A stretch of DNA of 64,000 bases from Neobacillus cucumis (GCF_023715505.1 NZ_JAMBOH010000009.1:62001-126000); one strand, 5' to 3'; positions 43,663 through 52,277 are shown, numbered from the stretch's first letter. The notes: generated by a model from the letters alone, not told the origin. Numbers and translations are program-made.

Positions 43663-43710
43663 TTTTGTATTGTTCTTATGATGGGAACATGTCAAATGGT
43701 GCCTGACACC
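43641..43710 (+). repeat. Inverted pair of dispersed motifs at the 3' end of the MATE gene
   Basis: GGTGTCAGGCACC (43641-43653, in frame in the MATE gene) and GGTGCCTGACACC (43698-43710) are perfect reverse complements, 44 bp apart, and the second is followed by ATTTTTTTAT. The pair could work as a terminator. Confidence 0.85.
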
Positions 43711-43757
43711 ATTTTTTTATGAGATAAGAAAGTATAAAAGTTTTATCTTTGAGAATT

Positions 43758-43871
43758 GTCTAGCTCCAGCGCCTAGCCCCTCGAGGTCACAAGCCAATCC
43801 GTCCAAAAGGTTAAAAAGCAACCTTTCGGCCGGCTCGTCTTATGCTTGTCGGGGCTGACCAAGGCGCTTGC
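43758..43871 (+). repeat. Large dispersed element, copy C (short form)
   Basis: About 114 bp. It has the same ends and the same CCGTCCAAAAGGTT...AACCTTTCGGCCGGCTCGTCTT-type half (split here) as copies A and B but lacks their 120-bp middle module. Its ends pair as AGCGCC/GGCGCT and AGCCCC/GGGGCT, using different bases from copies A and B at equivalent positions. Confidence 0.85.
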
Positions 43872-43961
43872 ACTTTTCTTAATTTACCTAGTTTCCTAAT
43901 TCTGTAAGTGTTAAAATAAAGGAAGAAGGTATGAATCAAAACCGTAAGTGAGGGGACCTTT

Positions 43962-44331
43962 ATGACAAGGAAAGTCCGCTTTGATGAGGAAGAGTTCGTA
44001 CTTAGATTAAATGGTTTTGAAAGTTTTTTTGCGCTGAAATGGCAGTTGAAAATTCCCTATAAGGCTATCAAAAAGGTGTATTTAGATGAATTTGAACCGC
44101 CAATGTGGATGCTCAGGATGCCAAGCACCTCGGGTTGCACCACTCCATATTTACGAAGGTAGCTTTAAATTTTGTAACGAGTGGTATTTCCTTTCATTCG
44201 AACACAATGTACCCTTATTACACTTGGAAATCGAGGGAGCTGGAAAATATAAATATGTCATATTTGAACTGGAAAACCCAAAAGCGGTCATGATTGAGCT
44301 GCGTAAGAGGATCAGGGAATTGGAAGACTAA
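43962..44331 (+). pseudogene. Small conserved-looking gene with one frameshift
   Basis: RBS GAGGGGACC and ATG start a frame that reads through IPYKAIKKVYLDEFEPPMWMLRMPSTS and then stops at 44162. Removing one G from the GGG run at about 44130-44132 restores VAPLHIYEGSFKFCNEWYFLSFEH to the stop at 44331, giving a single protein of about 122 aa. The pattern of strands suggests a small PH-like or beta-sandwich protein of unknown role. It may be a true mutation or a one-base sequencing error. Confidence 0.8.
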
Positions 44332-44364
44332 AAGCAAAAAAATGCAATGGCGAGACAACCGCGA

Positions 44365-44562
44365 TTACATTTTCTCCGCTTTCTTTTTTTGCTTTCTTTT
44401 CTTCGAAACACTTCTTATTATGTATACACCTGCTAGCAAAGCTAATAAGTTCAAGGAATCACCCAAATGAACCGTTAAACTGAAGCGATTATGGACCCTG
44501 ATATTATTCGTATTGTTCACGGTCTTCGCTTGTCCTTCTTTCTCCACCATTTCACTCGTCAA
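44365..44562 (-). CDS. Small single-TM protein, unknown
   Basis: A 65-aa protein starting at TTG 44562, with AGGGAGGTG upstream. It has a polar N-terminal half, one hydrophobic segment (LNLLALLAGVYII) and a strongly basic C-terminal tail (KKRKQKKKAEK). Membrane-anchored with the tail probably cytosolic. No family recognised. Confidence 0.6.
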   Translation of the reverse strand: MTSEMVEKEGQAKTVNNTNNIRVHNRFSLTVHLGDSLNLLALLAGVYIIRSVSKKRKQKKKAEKM

Positions 44563-44648
44563 AACGAACACCTCCCTTTTAGAAAATAATACCATATTTA
44601 TTTATATGCAGTTATTTTACTGTTAAATTATTAAATTATCAAAAGTAA

Positions 44649-44677
44649 AACGCCATTCATGAAAGAGAATGGCGTCT
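44649..44677 (-). terminator. Terminator of the 44682 gene
   Basis: ACGCCATTC / GAATGGCGT stem with an 8-9-nt loop and T-rich sequence on the minus strand, 5 bp after the stop codon. Confidence 0.75.
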
Positions 44678-44681
44678 GTCG

Positions 44682-44879
44682 TTAATATAGTTTTTTTAGG
44701 CCGAACCATTTGGAGAATAAACTTTGTTTTTTATCCTTAATGATGAGTTCATCCATAACTAATTTTTCACGATTGTTGTGGATCCATGTCTGTAATTCTT
44801 GTTTATCTTTACAAAGAGTATAATATGTTTCCCCACCTTTTCCAAGTGCGTTGACAACATATCGACTTGTGTTCTCCAT
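44682..44879 (-). CDS. Small soluble protein, unknown
   Basis: A 65-aa protein. ATG 44879 after AAAGGTGGG is preferred over an in-frame ATG at 44942 because of the ribosome-binding site. The sequence NTSRYVVNALGKGGETYYTLCKDKQELQTWI suggests two strands and a helix. The C-terminus is basic. No family is recognised. A terminator follows. Confidence 0.65.
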   Translation of the reverse strand: MENTSRYVVNALGKGGETYYTLCKDKQELQTWIHNNREKLVMDELIIKDKKQSLFSKWFGLKKLY

Positions 44880-45193
44880 AATGCCCACCTTTAACATGTA
44901 TTGTATAATTTGCATTATATCAGGCTGATAAAAATAATCCATGGTTATTTTTCATCAAACCCATCACATTTTTTAGCAACTGATGCTACAACCATTGTAG
45001 GATGTCTTGCCGTCTATTACAAGCCTAATTTACTTAATAGTTTTTTATTTACATATTTTTTACATATAACATAATTATATTATGTAAACTTAAAAATCAG
45101 CCCTATTTAAATTTGGGCCATTACCCCGTATCTTATATAGCTCAAACAAACGTTATAAAGAAAAATGAGCTCAGAGAGAAAGAGGGGAATAAA
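44880..45193. promoter_or_regulatory. AT-rich gap with palindrome and repeated CCCGTATCTTAT motif
   Basis: No gene. TTTACATA (45059-45066) and TATGTAAA (45081-45088) form an inverted repeat around ACATAATTATATTATGT, itself a 7-bp palindrome. CCCGTATCTTAT at 45125-45136 recurs at 45379-45390 before the sigma-factor gene. These may be operator and promoter elements of the yrzI-sigma-clpP region. Confidence 0.45.
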
Positions 45194-45334
45194 ATGACCA
45201 TTAATCTCTTATTCTTTACCGTGTCCTTCAAAAAACGTAAAATCACTCAAGAAGAAGCAGCCAGAGAAGAGTACGTGGAAAAAATGTATCAGCAAATGAA
45301 AGAAAAGCAGATCTCCAACCATCGATTTATGTGA
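45194..45334 (+). CDS. yrzI: YrzI-family small protein
   Basis: A 46-aa protein with the YrzI pattern: a short hydrophobic start (MTINLLFFTVSFKKRKIT), the acidic helix EEAAREEYVEKMYQQMKEKQ and the ending ISNHRFM. The family is limited to Bacillus relatives and linked to sporulation, without known function. ATG 45194 follows AGAGGGGA. It lies 108 bp before the sigma-factor gene, sharing a 12-bp upstream motif with it. Confidence 0.82.
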   Translation: MTINLLFFTVSFKKRKITQEEAAREEYVEKMYQQMKEKQISNHRFM

Positions 45335-45378
45335 TCCTTCGAAAACGAACATATAATAAAATAAAAAAATGAATCTGA

Positions 45379-45390
45379 CCCGTATCTTAT
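45379..45390 (+). promoter_or_regulatory. Second copy of CCCGTATCTTAT
   Basis: Exact copy of 45125-45136. In both places TTATATAGC follows (45133-45141 and 45408-45416). It may be a shared promoter element, possibly for the sigma factor encoded next. Confidence 0.4.
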
Positions 45391-45441
45391 CATCCTTCTT
45401 GAAACGTTTATATAGCAGAGAGTGCATAAGGAGTGAAAAAC

Positions 45442-46146
45442 ATGTCAGTTAAGCTTAACCCAGTCAGGACCATGGGTTCAAAAGAGGAAGAGAATCACTG
45501 GACTGAATATTATCCAAAGCTACAGCGCTATTGCCGTTTTCTAGCCCAGAATGAATGGGATGGAGATGACATCGCCCAGGAGACCTATCTAAAGGCTTTA
45601 AGGTATCATCAGCACAAGATAAGTCCGGCTTTATTAAACAAAATTGCGTATCATCATTGGATTGATCAGCTTCGAAAAAGAAAACATGAAACGTTAGAGG
45701 CTGAACTAGACTTTTCTAGTCAAGAATCAACGAAACAACTCGATGAAGTCCGTAATTCAGTTGAAATGCTGATTTGCAAATTTACCCCTAAGCAGGCCGT
45801 CATCTTTTTGCTAAAAGAGGCTTTTCAGTATCAGCTAAAGGAAATTGCTGAGATATTAGGCACAACCGAAATGGCCGTAAAGGCAAGTCTTCATCGTGGG
45901 AAAAAACGGCTGGAAAAAACATTGGAAGAAGAGGAAGCTTTTTCAGTTGAATCATTTTGGGATGAAGAAGAAAAAGAGGAGCTCACAGAAATTTTTTATG
46001 AGGCCTTGAAAGAACAGGACCCATCTGTGCTGATTAAAGCCATTCCTTCAATCACGGCCATAAGCAATGTAACAAGTTTCTATGCAAATGCAAAATCATC
46101 TTATAAAAATCAATCTCCTTCTAGCACTCTCTGTATGGCTGCATAG
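45442..46146 (+). CDS. ECF-like sigma-70 family sigma factor with C-terminal extension
   Basis: A 234-aa RNA polymerase sigma factor. Region 2 is in [30 protein letters not shown] (about residues 21-50) and region 4 with its helix-turn-helix in [44 protein letters not shown]. About 70 residues follow, more than usual for an ECF factor, and may sense a signal or hold the factor inactive. RBS AAGGAGTG precedes ATG 45442. No anti-sigma gene is adjacent; a clpP paralogue lies 28 bp downstream. Confidence 0.88.
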   Translation: MSVKLNPVRTMGSKEEENHWTEYYPKLQRYCRFLAQNEWDGDDIAQETYLKALRYHQHKISPALLNKIAYHHWIDQLRKRKHETLEAELDFSSQESTKQLDEVRNSVEMLICKFTPKQAVIFLLKEAFQYQLKEIAEILGTTEMAVKASLHRGKKRLEKTLEEEEAFSVESFWDEEEKEELTEIFYEALKEQDPSVLIKAIPSITAISNVTSFYANAKSSYKNQSPSSTLCMAA

Positions 46147-46174
46147 CCTAATAAATCACTTCAAGGAGGAAAAA

Positions 46175-46759
46175 ATGAGTACAATTCCATATGTAATTGA
46201 ACAATCCAATCGCGGTGAGCGTTCTTATGATATTTATTCCCGTTTGTTAAAGGACAGAATTATCATCATTGGGGAGGAAATCAATGATCATACCGCCAAT
46301 AGCGTTGTGGCACAATTATTATTTTTAGCAGCGGATAACCCAGATAAAGAAATTTCTCTCTATATAAACAGCCCAGGCGGCTCGACCACAGCCGGATTTG
46401 CGATTTACGATACCATGCAAATTATTAAACCTGACGTTCGTACAATTTGTACCGGTATGGCCGCTTCTTTCGGCGCCATGTTACTCCTTGCCGGAACAAA
46501 AGGGAAGAGGTGTGCACTACCGAATAGTGAAATCATGATCCATCAGCCATTGGGCGGGGCTAGGGGGCAGGCAACAGAGATTGAAATCTCGGCCCGGCGT
46601 ATCCTAAAACTTAGAGAACATATTAATCAAATTATTGCAGAGCGAACAGGACAACCGGTTGAAAAAGTGGCCAAAGATACGGATCGTGATTATTTTATGA
46701 GTGCTGAGGAAGCAAAAGCGTACGGGATTATCGATGAAATCCTTTATCCCAAATCATAG
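46175..46759 (+). CDS. clpP: ATP-dependent Clp protease proteolytic subunit, paralogue
   Basis: A 194-aa ClpP serine peptidase. The catalytic Ser lies in GMAASFGAM, His in IMIHQP and Asp in DTDRDYF, all in family order. Small changes from the housekeeping ClpP (GMAASMGAF, DTDRDNF) and the position after a sigma-factor gene mark it as a second-type ClpP. ATG 46175 follows AAGGAGGA. It would work with Clp ATPases in regulated proteolysis and could degrade a regulator of the linked sigma factor, but that is speculation. Confidence 0.95.
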   Translation: MSTIPYVIEQSNRGERSYDIYSRLLKDRIIIIGEEINDHTANSVVAQLLFLAADNPDKEISLYINSPGGSTTAGFAIYDTMQIIKPDVRTICTGMAASFGAMLLLAGTKGKRCALPNSEIMIHQPLGGARGQATEIEISARRILKLREHINQIIAERTGQPVEKVAKDTDRDYFMSAEEAKAYGIIDEILYPKS

Positions 46760-46766
46760 GGTAATA

Positions 46767-46801
46767 AGCAATGCGGAGGTGAATTGCCGCATTGCTTTTT
46801 T
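46767..46801 (+). terminator. Terminator of clpP
   Basis: AGCAATGCGG / CCGCATTGCT stem with a 10-nt loop followed by TTTTTT. Confidence 0.9.
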
Positions 46802-46876
46802 ATGGATAAAAGCAGGAAAAGGTAATCAATAGTGCTTATAGATGAAAGTTTGCAAAAAAATATTTAAACATTGAAA

Positions 46877-47986
46877 CTATGCAGGCTTCTTTTTTATCTT
46901 TCCAGATCCAACCTTAAAAAACAGCCGCAGCATGGGTGGTACGACAAAATAAATGAAAAAGAGCCGAAATAATTGATAGCCTGTAACCATGGATAAATCG
47001 GCATTTACTTCATGGGCAAGAATGGCCATCTGATCCATTCCTCCTGGTGCCAGGCTTAATAAACTAGTGGACGGTGTAATATGGTAAAAATAAATAAGCA
47101 GCATTCCTAAGCCGACAGCCCCGACAATCATGAACAGACCACTTAAAAACGCAAGACTAATGACTTTTGCTTTATGCTCGAGTTTCTCCGGTTTCAACAA
47201 CAATCCAATATAGGAGCCAATCATAAACTGCGAAAGATCCAATACAGATGGCGGCAAAACAGGTCCATGCAGCCCAGAAATACCGGCAATCGCTGTTCCA
47301 AGGATAGGTCCTAATAAGTTGGGAGTAGGAAACTTAAGCTTCCGTGCAAGGAAAGCACACAAGACACAGTTCATCGCTAACACAACCAAATTAGGAAAAA
47401 CTGGCCCTGAGGTTTGCAAGGTCTTATCGACGACATCCGCCGCGGTACCACTGCCCGAATGACGAAACAACGGACCCAATATCAGAAAGGGGACGACAAA
47501 GATAATCATCATTAATCGCGCCACTTGCAGGAAAGTAACCGTGGTAATGTCGATTCCTTTCATTTCTTCTGCAAAAACAATCATCTGCGAAAGCCCCCCA
47601 GGAATACTCCCGGTCAGAACGGTTGGATAATCGACACCAGTGAGTTTAGAAACAACCCAAGCTATCCCAGCGCAAAAGCAGACTAGTAAAGTCGTCATGA
47701 GCAGCATCGAAGGAAGTTTCGCGATAATTTGCAAGAGCGCGTCTTTTGAAAACGATAAGCCAATTGAATAACCAACGATAATTAAGCCTGCATCACGAAT
47801 TCTAACCGGCCAGTAAAAGGAAATTTTTCCAAACCTGGCGCCAATCAATACAGCTGCCATTGGACCAAGCAGCCAGGGAATCGGTGTATGCAAGACAGTG
47901 AACAATAGTCCGCCAATGAAAGCAGTAATCAAAGTGACCGAAAAACGAAGTAGTTTATGATCTAAATTCATTATTGATTTTTTCAA
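46877..47986 (-). CDS. AbrB-family membrane protein (duplicated)
   Basis: A 369-aa protein with about ten hydrophobic segments arranged as two homologous halves (TPIPWLLGPMAAVLIGARF and PTPNLLGPILGTAIAGISG; PTVLTGSIPGGLSQMIVFAEE and TSLLSLAPGGMDQMAILAHE). This is the membrane AbrB/putative ammonia monooxygenase family, unrelated to the AbrB regulator. A transport role is suspected; the substrate is unknown. Single gene. Confidence 0.9.
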   Translation of the reverse strand: MKKSIMNLDHKLLRFSVTLITAFIGGLLFTVLHTPIPWLLGPMAAVLIGARFGKISFYWPVRIRDAGLIIVGYSIGLSFSKDALLQIIAKLPSMLLMTTLLVCFCAGIAWVVSKLTGVDYPTVLTGSIPGGLSQMIVFAEEMKGIDITTVTFLQVARLMMIIFVVPFLILGPLFRHSGSGTAADVVDKTLQTSGPVFPNLVVLAMNCVLCAFLARKLKFPTPNLLGPILGTAIAGISGLHGPVLPPSVLDLSQFMIGSYIGLLLKPEKLEHKAKVISLAFLSGLFMIVGAVGLGMLLIYFYHITPSTSLLSLAPGGMDQMAILAHEVNADLSMVTGYQLFRLFFIYFVVPPMLRLFFKVGSGKIKKKPA

Positions 47987-48217
47987 GTAAAACCCTTCTG
48001 TCTATAAAAATTTCTATCTGCCCTTCCATTAACGAAAAACGATACGTATGTAAATCAGAACTCATAATATCCTTTAGTTCATTTTCAATTTACTATTTTA
48101 ACACGATAATATGTAAAAGGGTAATGACAGACATTATCATTGGTTTACGGATAGAATCCAATTTATATATGTTGATAGATTCAGAAGTACCAAAATACCT
48201 GCGATTAAATTAAAAAG

Positions 48218-48240
48218 AGAAAGCAAAAAAATTGCTTTCC
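48218..48240 (-). terminator. Terminator of the 48252 gene
   Basis: GAAAGCAA / TTGCTTTC stem; on the minus strand it is followed by a T-rich run. Confidence 0.75.
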
Positions 48241-48251
48241 CTTATTTTACC

Positions 48252-48548
48252 TTAATGACTGCTACTGCTGCTTTCCTCGTGTCCTGGTGATTCCTCAACT
48301 TCCCCTGGACCAAATCCAAATGGTCCTCTAGGTCCAATATTTTCTACGCGAAAAATCGCCACGATGGTTTCAATTCTGATCGCTAAAACCCGCGGGCGAA
48401 CCCTGCCTCTCGATTCCAATACAATGACATCACGGCCAACATCGAGAAGTCTGCCAACAAAGTTCCCTTGAAGGGTCACCACTTCTACTTCTTTTTTTAA
48501 CAGTTCATGGGCAATCTGATGAAAATTCAATTCCGTCACATCTATCAT
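48252..48548 (-). CDS. Small DUF2642-like protein with Gly/Ser/Glu-rich tail
   Basis: A 98-aa protein. Residues about 15-70 form a small beta domain (VEVVTLQGNFVGRLLDVGRDVIVLESRGRVRPRVLAIRIETIVAI) like DUF2642 proteins of Bacillus, some of which are spore-associated. The tail is PRGPFGFGPGEVEESPG then Ser/His-rich. RBS AGGAGGA precedes the ATG. The function is unknown; the family call is moderate. Confidence 0.72.
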   Translation of the reverse strand: MIDVTELNFHQIAHELLKKEVEVVTLQGNFVGRLLDVGRDVIVLESRGRVRPRVLAIRIETIVAIFRVENIGPRGPFGFGPGEVEESPGHEESSSSSH

Positions 48549-48723
48549 CCTCCTTCACATTACAGTAAATGCAAAAATTCAAAAAAGGGCATCGGTTTCA
48601 AAAAAAATTTTGCTAAAAGTTCACAGCGATAGAGAGGGGAGGCTAATAATTTTTTAAATTTTGTATTTTTTTATTTACATAAATCCTATTGGTATGGTAG
48701 GATTAATTCCATCAAATAAAATT

Positions 48724-48822
48724 CTTATCTAGAGAGGCTTAGGGACTGGCCCGATGAAGCCCGGCAACCTGCCAAGCAAGGTGCCAATTCCAGCAAAATG
48801 TTTTTCATTTTGGTAGATAAGG
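48724..48822 (+). ncRNA. SAM-I riboswitch (S-box leader)
   Basis: The conserved CTTATC-AGAGAGGC, GGGACTGGCCCGATGAAGCC-like and CGGCAACC blocks are followed by the AGGTGCCAATTCC segment. A possible promoter TTTACA (48674) with TAGGAT (48698) lies upstream. High S-adenosylmethionine should end transcription before the sulfate-assimilation genes. Confidence 0.97.
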
Positions 48823-48839
48823 TGTTTACTGGATTAAGT

Positions 48840-48872
48840 AACGCCTTTCCTAAAATGGGGAAGGCGTTTTTT
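48840..48872 (+). terminator. Expression-platform terminator of the SAM riboswitch
   Basis: AACGCCTTTCC / GGAAGGCGTT stem followed by TTTTTG. Confidence 0.92.
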
Positions 48873-48892
48873 GTAAAAAGGAGGCGAATCAT

Positions 48893-49048
48893 CTGAACGC
48901 TGCGGAAAGGGAAGAACTAATTACTCATTTAGAGAGCATGTTGGTTTCTTTAAAATTTGGCTCAATTACACTAGTAGTTCAGGATGGCAAGATTGTACAA
49001 ATAGAAAAAAATGAAAAGGTTCGTCTTAAACAAAATAAAATCCGCTGA
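48893..49048 (+). CDS. yezD: YezD-family small protein (DUF2292), apparent CTG start
   Basis: A 51-aa protein ending LKFGSITLVVQDGKIVQIEKNEKVRL followed by a basic tail, the YezD pattern. Bacillus yezD is often tied to sulfur genes, as here between the SAM riboswitch and cysH. AAGGAGG lies 8 bp before CTG 48893, which is the only start giving a full-length family N-terminus; the first ATG (about 48938) would remove the N-terminal third. CTG starts are rare. Function unknown. Confidence 0.8.
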   Translation: MNAAEREELITHLESMLVSLKFGSITLVVQDGKIVQIEKNEKVRLKQNKIR

Positions 49049-49123
49049 CCAGAACGCTGGAGGCTGACCACACGTCAACCATCCAGGAAGACGTTTTTTT
49101 TATGAAAAAAGGAGGCATGTAGA

Positions 49124-49840
49124 ATGACGGCTGCAATAACGTATCAAAATTGGCAACAAATTTCAGACACATTTTCATTCGATGATGAAACAAAAGGGGC
49201 ACGTGCGGTATTAGAGTGGGCTTATAACAACTATCCCGATGAAGAAATCGTATATGCATCAAGTTTTGGTGCAGAAGCGATTGTGTTGATTGACCTCATT
49301 CATCAGGTAAAGCCTGATGCCCATATCGTATTTTTAGACACAGGGCTCCATTTCCCTGAAACTTACGAGGTAATCGACAAAATCGAAGCCCGCTTCCCAA
49401 CATTGCGGATTGAGCGAAAACAACCGAAAGTAAGTCTTGATGAACAAGCAGCACAATATGGCTCAGCTTTATGGCTTAGAGATGCCAATCAGTGCTGCAA
49501 CATTCGTAAGGTAATCCCATTAAGGGAGACATTGACTGCTAAACAAGCGTGGATCTCAGGACTGCGCCGGGAACAGTCACCAACAAGAGCCAACACTGAA
49601 TTCCTTAATAAGGATGAAAAATTCGAAAATATTAAAGTTTGCCCATTAATTCATTGGACTTGGGATGAGGTTTGGGATTACATCAAGAGTAAGGATCTTC
49701 CATACAACACCTTACATGACCAAAATTACCCTAGTATTGGCTGTTTCCCTTGCACAAAGCCGGTAGGTGATGGCGGGGATTCACGCGCAGGACGCTGGTC
49801 GGGCAGCGGCAAGACAGAATGTGGCTTACATACCCGTTAA
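49124..49840 (+). CDS. cysH: Adenylylsulfate/phosphoadenylylsulfate reductase
   Basis: A 238-aa thiol-dependent reductase forming sulfite from APS or PAPS. The iron-sulfur ligands CC (124-125) and CXXC (207, 210) are present, as in bacterial APS reductases, and the catalytic Cys233 is in ECGLH. The PP-loop-type [10 protein letters not shown] binds the nucleotide. RBS AAAGGAGG precedes the ATG. The [4Fe-4S] cysteines suggest that APS can be used directly. SAM control through the upstream riboswitch is likely. Confidence 0.96.
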   Translation: MTAAITYQNWQQISDTFSFDDETKGARAVLEWAYNNYPDEEIVYASSFGAEAIVLIDLIHQVKPDAHIVFLDTGLHFPETYEVIDKIEARFPTLRIERKQPKVSLDEQAAQYGSALWLRDANQCCNIRKVIPLRETLTAKQAWISGLRREQSPTRANTEFLNKDEKFENIKVCPLIHWTWDEVWDYIKSKDLPYNTLHDQNYPSIGCFPCTKPVGDGGDSRAGRWSGSGKTECGLHTR

Positions 49841-49994
49841 GCCAGAGCTACACCACCGTGGAAATCCCCACTGTGGATTTTGAACCATTCCGGTATTGAT
49901 GGGCAGTGCCCACCTCTTCGGGCTCTTAATCCATCATTATTTTAAAGGCGGGGGTTAAAAGTCCGTAATGCGGGATTAAAGGAGGGTATTTTAT
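49841..49994 (+). other. Gap between cysH and cysP
   Basis: 154 bp without a gene. GGGCAGTGCCC (from about 49900) and TCCCCACTGTGGA-like sequences could form short hairpins; no T-run follows, so transcription probably continues. The AAAGGAGGG for cysP lies at the end. Confidence 0.5.
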
Positions 49995-51062
49995 TTGCTC
50001 ACAATTATTGCCATGATGATTGGTTTGTTTTTTGCCATTAATATAGGTGCCAGCGGGGCAGCAGCTTCGATGGGGATTGCCTACGGAGCAGGTGTCGTAA
50101 AAAAAAGGCTGGCCTTGCTGTTATGCAGTATCACCGTTTTCTTTGGAGCATGGCTTGGCGGCGGAGAAGTTGTGAAAACGCTGGGAAGCGGGATTGTCCC
50201 AAGCAGCACGTTTACGGTCCCGGTTGCCTTAATTGTTTTAACTTCTGCGGCACTGTCATTGTTCCTAGCGAATATCTTCGGAATTCCGCTTTCAACGAGT
50301 GAAGTAGCGGTAGGTGCTGTGATTGGTGCAGGGATTGTCTATCAATCCGTGTTTGTCAGCAAACTAGTTTGGATTTTGCTATTCTGGCTGCTGACGCCAT
50401 TTGTTGCCTTTATCATTGCGATCTCGGTTACGTATCTATTAAAAAATAAACAGTTAAAAAAATGGATGGAAGCACCGAAGGCAGTCCCTTTTCTTTCTGT
50501 ATTAGTCGTTTTTATGGGATTGTTCGAAGCCTTTTCAGCTGGAATGAACAATGTGGCCAATGCCGTAGGTCCTCTGGTCGGGGCCCAAATAATTTCTACC
50601 GAAAATGGGATTTTGTGGGGCGGTTTATTCGTAGCCGCCGGGGCATTTATCCTCGGTCATCGCGTCCTTGAGACGAATGGGAAGAAAATTACGGCACTGC
50701 GGTTAGAAGAGGGCTGTGTGATCTCAGGAACAGGTGCAACGATTGTAACGATTGCCTCTGTTTTTGGAATTCCAGTTCCGTTGACACAAATTACCACATC
50801 CTCGATTATCGGGATTGGATTTGCTAAAAATGGCAAATCTGTTTTGAAAAAAGATATTGTCGTACAACTTCTTACAGTTTGGATTGTATCACCGGTTTTA
50901 TCCATGGTATTATCATATACATTAATCCAAATGATGATTGAACATAATCTTTACCCTATCATCGCAATGGCCGGGGTGTTAATATCCGTCTTTGGTGTGA
51001 TGTCCTTAATGAAAAGACAAAAACCAAGTATTACGGTGCACCAGGAGATTGCGAAAGATTAA
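49995..51062 (+). CDS. cysP: Sulfate permease CysP (PiT family)
   Basis: A 355-aa membrane protein with about ten hydrophobic segments in two halves, each with a PiT-type signature (GASGAAASMGIAYGAG near the N-terminus and GMNNVANAVGPLVGA in the second half). B. subtilis CysP of this family imports sulfate. TTG start with AAAGGAGGG. Its place between cysH and sat supports sulfate rather than phosphate as substrate. Confidence 0.94.
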   Translation: MLTIIAMMIGLFFAINIGASGAAASMGIAYGAGVVKKRLALLLCSITVFFGAWLGGGEVVKTLGSGIVPSSTFTVPVALIVLTSAALSLFLANIFGIPLSTSEVAVGAVIGAGIVYQSVFVSKLVWILLFWLLTPFVAFIIAISVTYLLKNKQLKKWMEAPKAVPFLSVLVVFMGLFEAFSAGMNNVANAVGPLVGAQIISTENGILWGGLFVAAGAFILGHRVLETNGKKITALRLEEGCVISGTGATIVTIASVFGIPVPLTQITTSSIIGIGFAKNGKSVLKKDIVVQLLTVWIVSPVLSMVLSYTLIQMMIEHNLYPIIAMAGVLISVFGVMSLMKRQKPSITVHQEIAKD

Positions 51063-51119
51063 TTCTGCTAGTTTCATATTTTTATTGATATATAATTTCC
51101 CAAAAAAGAAAGGACTTGA

Positions 51120-52277
51120 TTGAAAGTGTCATTTTTACCAGCACCTCACGGAGGAAAACTAATTCAAGCATTCGACCCAACTTATGATTTAACAAACATC
51201 GAGAAAGAACTTGAGATTGATGCCATTGCATTGAGTGATCTAGAGTTGATTGGTGTAGGACTATTCAGCCCGCTAACAGGGTTCCTTGGAAAAGCCGACT
51301 ACGAAAATGTTGTTTCAAACATGCGTTTGTCAGACAATACCATCTGGTCCATTCCAGTTACATTGCCTGTTTCCTACGAAACGGCTGCAACACTCAAAGT
51401 AGGAGAAGAAATCAAGTTAGTTTTTCAAAACGAGGTTTATGGTGTAATCAGGGTATCTGAATGGTATGAGCCAGATTTAGATAAAGAAGCAATTGAAGTT
51501 TACAAAACCGACGAAGTTGCCCACCCAGGAGTGAAACGTTTATATGAAAGAGGCCCAGTTTATGTAGCAGGGGAAATTGTACTCGTTAAGAAATCAGACA
51601 AGGGCGTATTCGCAGATGTTTGGTATGAGCCAAAAGAAACACGTGCGATGTTTGAAGAAAAAGGCTGGAAAACAATCGTTGGTTTCCAAACTAGAAATCC
51701 AATCCACCGCGCTCATGAGTACATCCAAAAAGCTGCCCTAGAAACAGTTGATGGACTTTTCGTAAGCCCGCTTGTAGGGGAAACAAAATCAGATGATATT
51801 TCAGCTGAAGTTCGTTTAAAAAGCTACCGTGTACTACTAGATAATTACTATCCTGCTGAACGTGTGCAACTTGGTGTATATCCAGCAGCAATGCGTTATG
51901 CCGGACCGAGAGAAGCGATTTTCCATGCGATTGCCCGTAAAAACTTTGGCTGCACACACTTCATCGTTGGCCGCGACCATGCTGGTGTAGGCAACTATTA
52001 CGGAACATATGATGCACAGCACATTTTCAGTAATTTCGCTGAAGGCGAGCTTGGCATTAAACCAATGTTCTTTGAACATAGCTTTTATTGCACAAAGTGT
52101 GAGGGTATGGCATCTGATAAAACTTGCCCGCACAGCAAAGAAGACCGCGTGATCCTTTCTGGAACAAAAGTTAGAGAAATGCTTCGCGCCGGTGTCCTTC
52201 CTCCTGCTACATTCAGCCGTAAAGAAGTAGTGGAAGTATTAATCGAAGGTATGAAAGAAGAAGCCGCAACGGTCTAA
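51120..52277 (+). CDS. sat: Sulfate adenylyltransferase
   Basis: A 385-aa ATP sulfurylase making APS from sulfate and ATP. The [16 protein letters not shown] motif binds sulfate and ATP phosphate, [20 protein letters not shown] forms the second active-site block, and [15 protein letters not shown] supplies likely zinc ligands. TTG start (AAAGGA upstream). Part of the cysH-cysP-sat-cysC run. Confidence 0.97.
   Translation: MKVSFLPAPHGGKLIQAFDPTYDLTNIEKELEIDAIALSDLELIGVGLFSPLTGFLGKADYENVVSNMRLSDNTIWSIPVTLPVSYETAATLKVGEEIKLVFQNEVYGVIRVSEWYEPDLDKEAIEVYKTDEVAHPGVKRLYERGPVYVAGEIVLVKKSDKGVFADVWYEPKETRAMFEEKGWKTIVGFQTRNPIHRAHEYIQKAALETVDGLFVSPLVGETKSDDISAEVRLKSYRVLLDNYYPAERVQLGVYPAAMRYAGPREAIFHAIARKNFGCTHFIVGRDHAGVGNYYGTYDAQHIFSNFAEGELGIKPMFFEHSFYCTKCEGMASDKTCPHSKEDRVILSGTKVREMLRAGVLPPATFSRKEVVEVLIEGMKEEAATV

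Noticed and set aside
47974..48213. Plus-strand frame ending in a possible 29-aa peptide from ATG 48124
   Set aside because: Very short, weak ribosome-binding site, and overlaps the start of the AbrB-family gene. No family.
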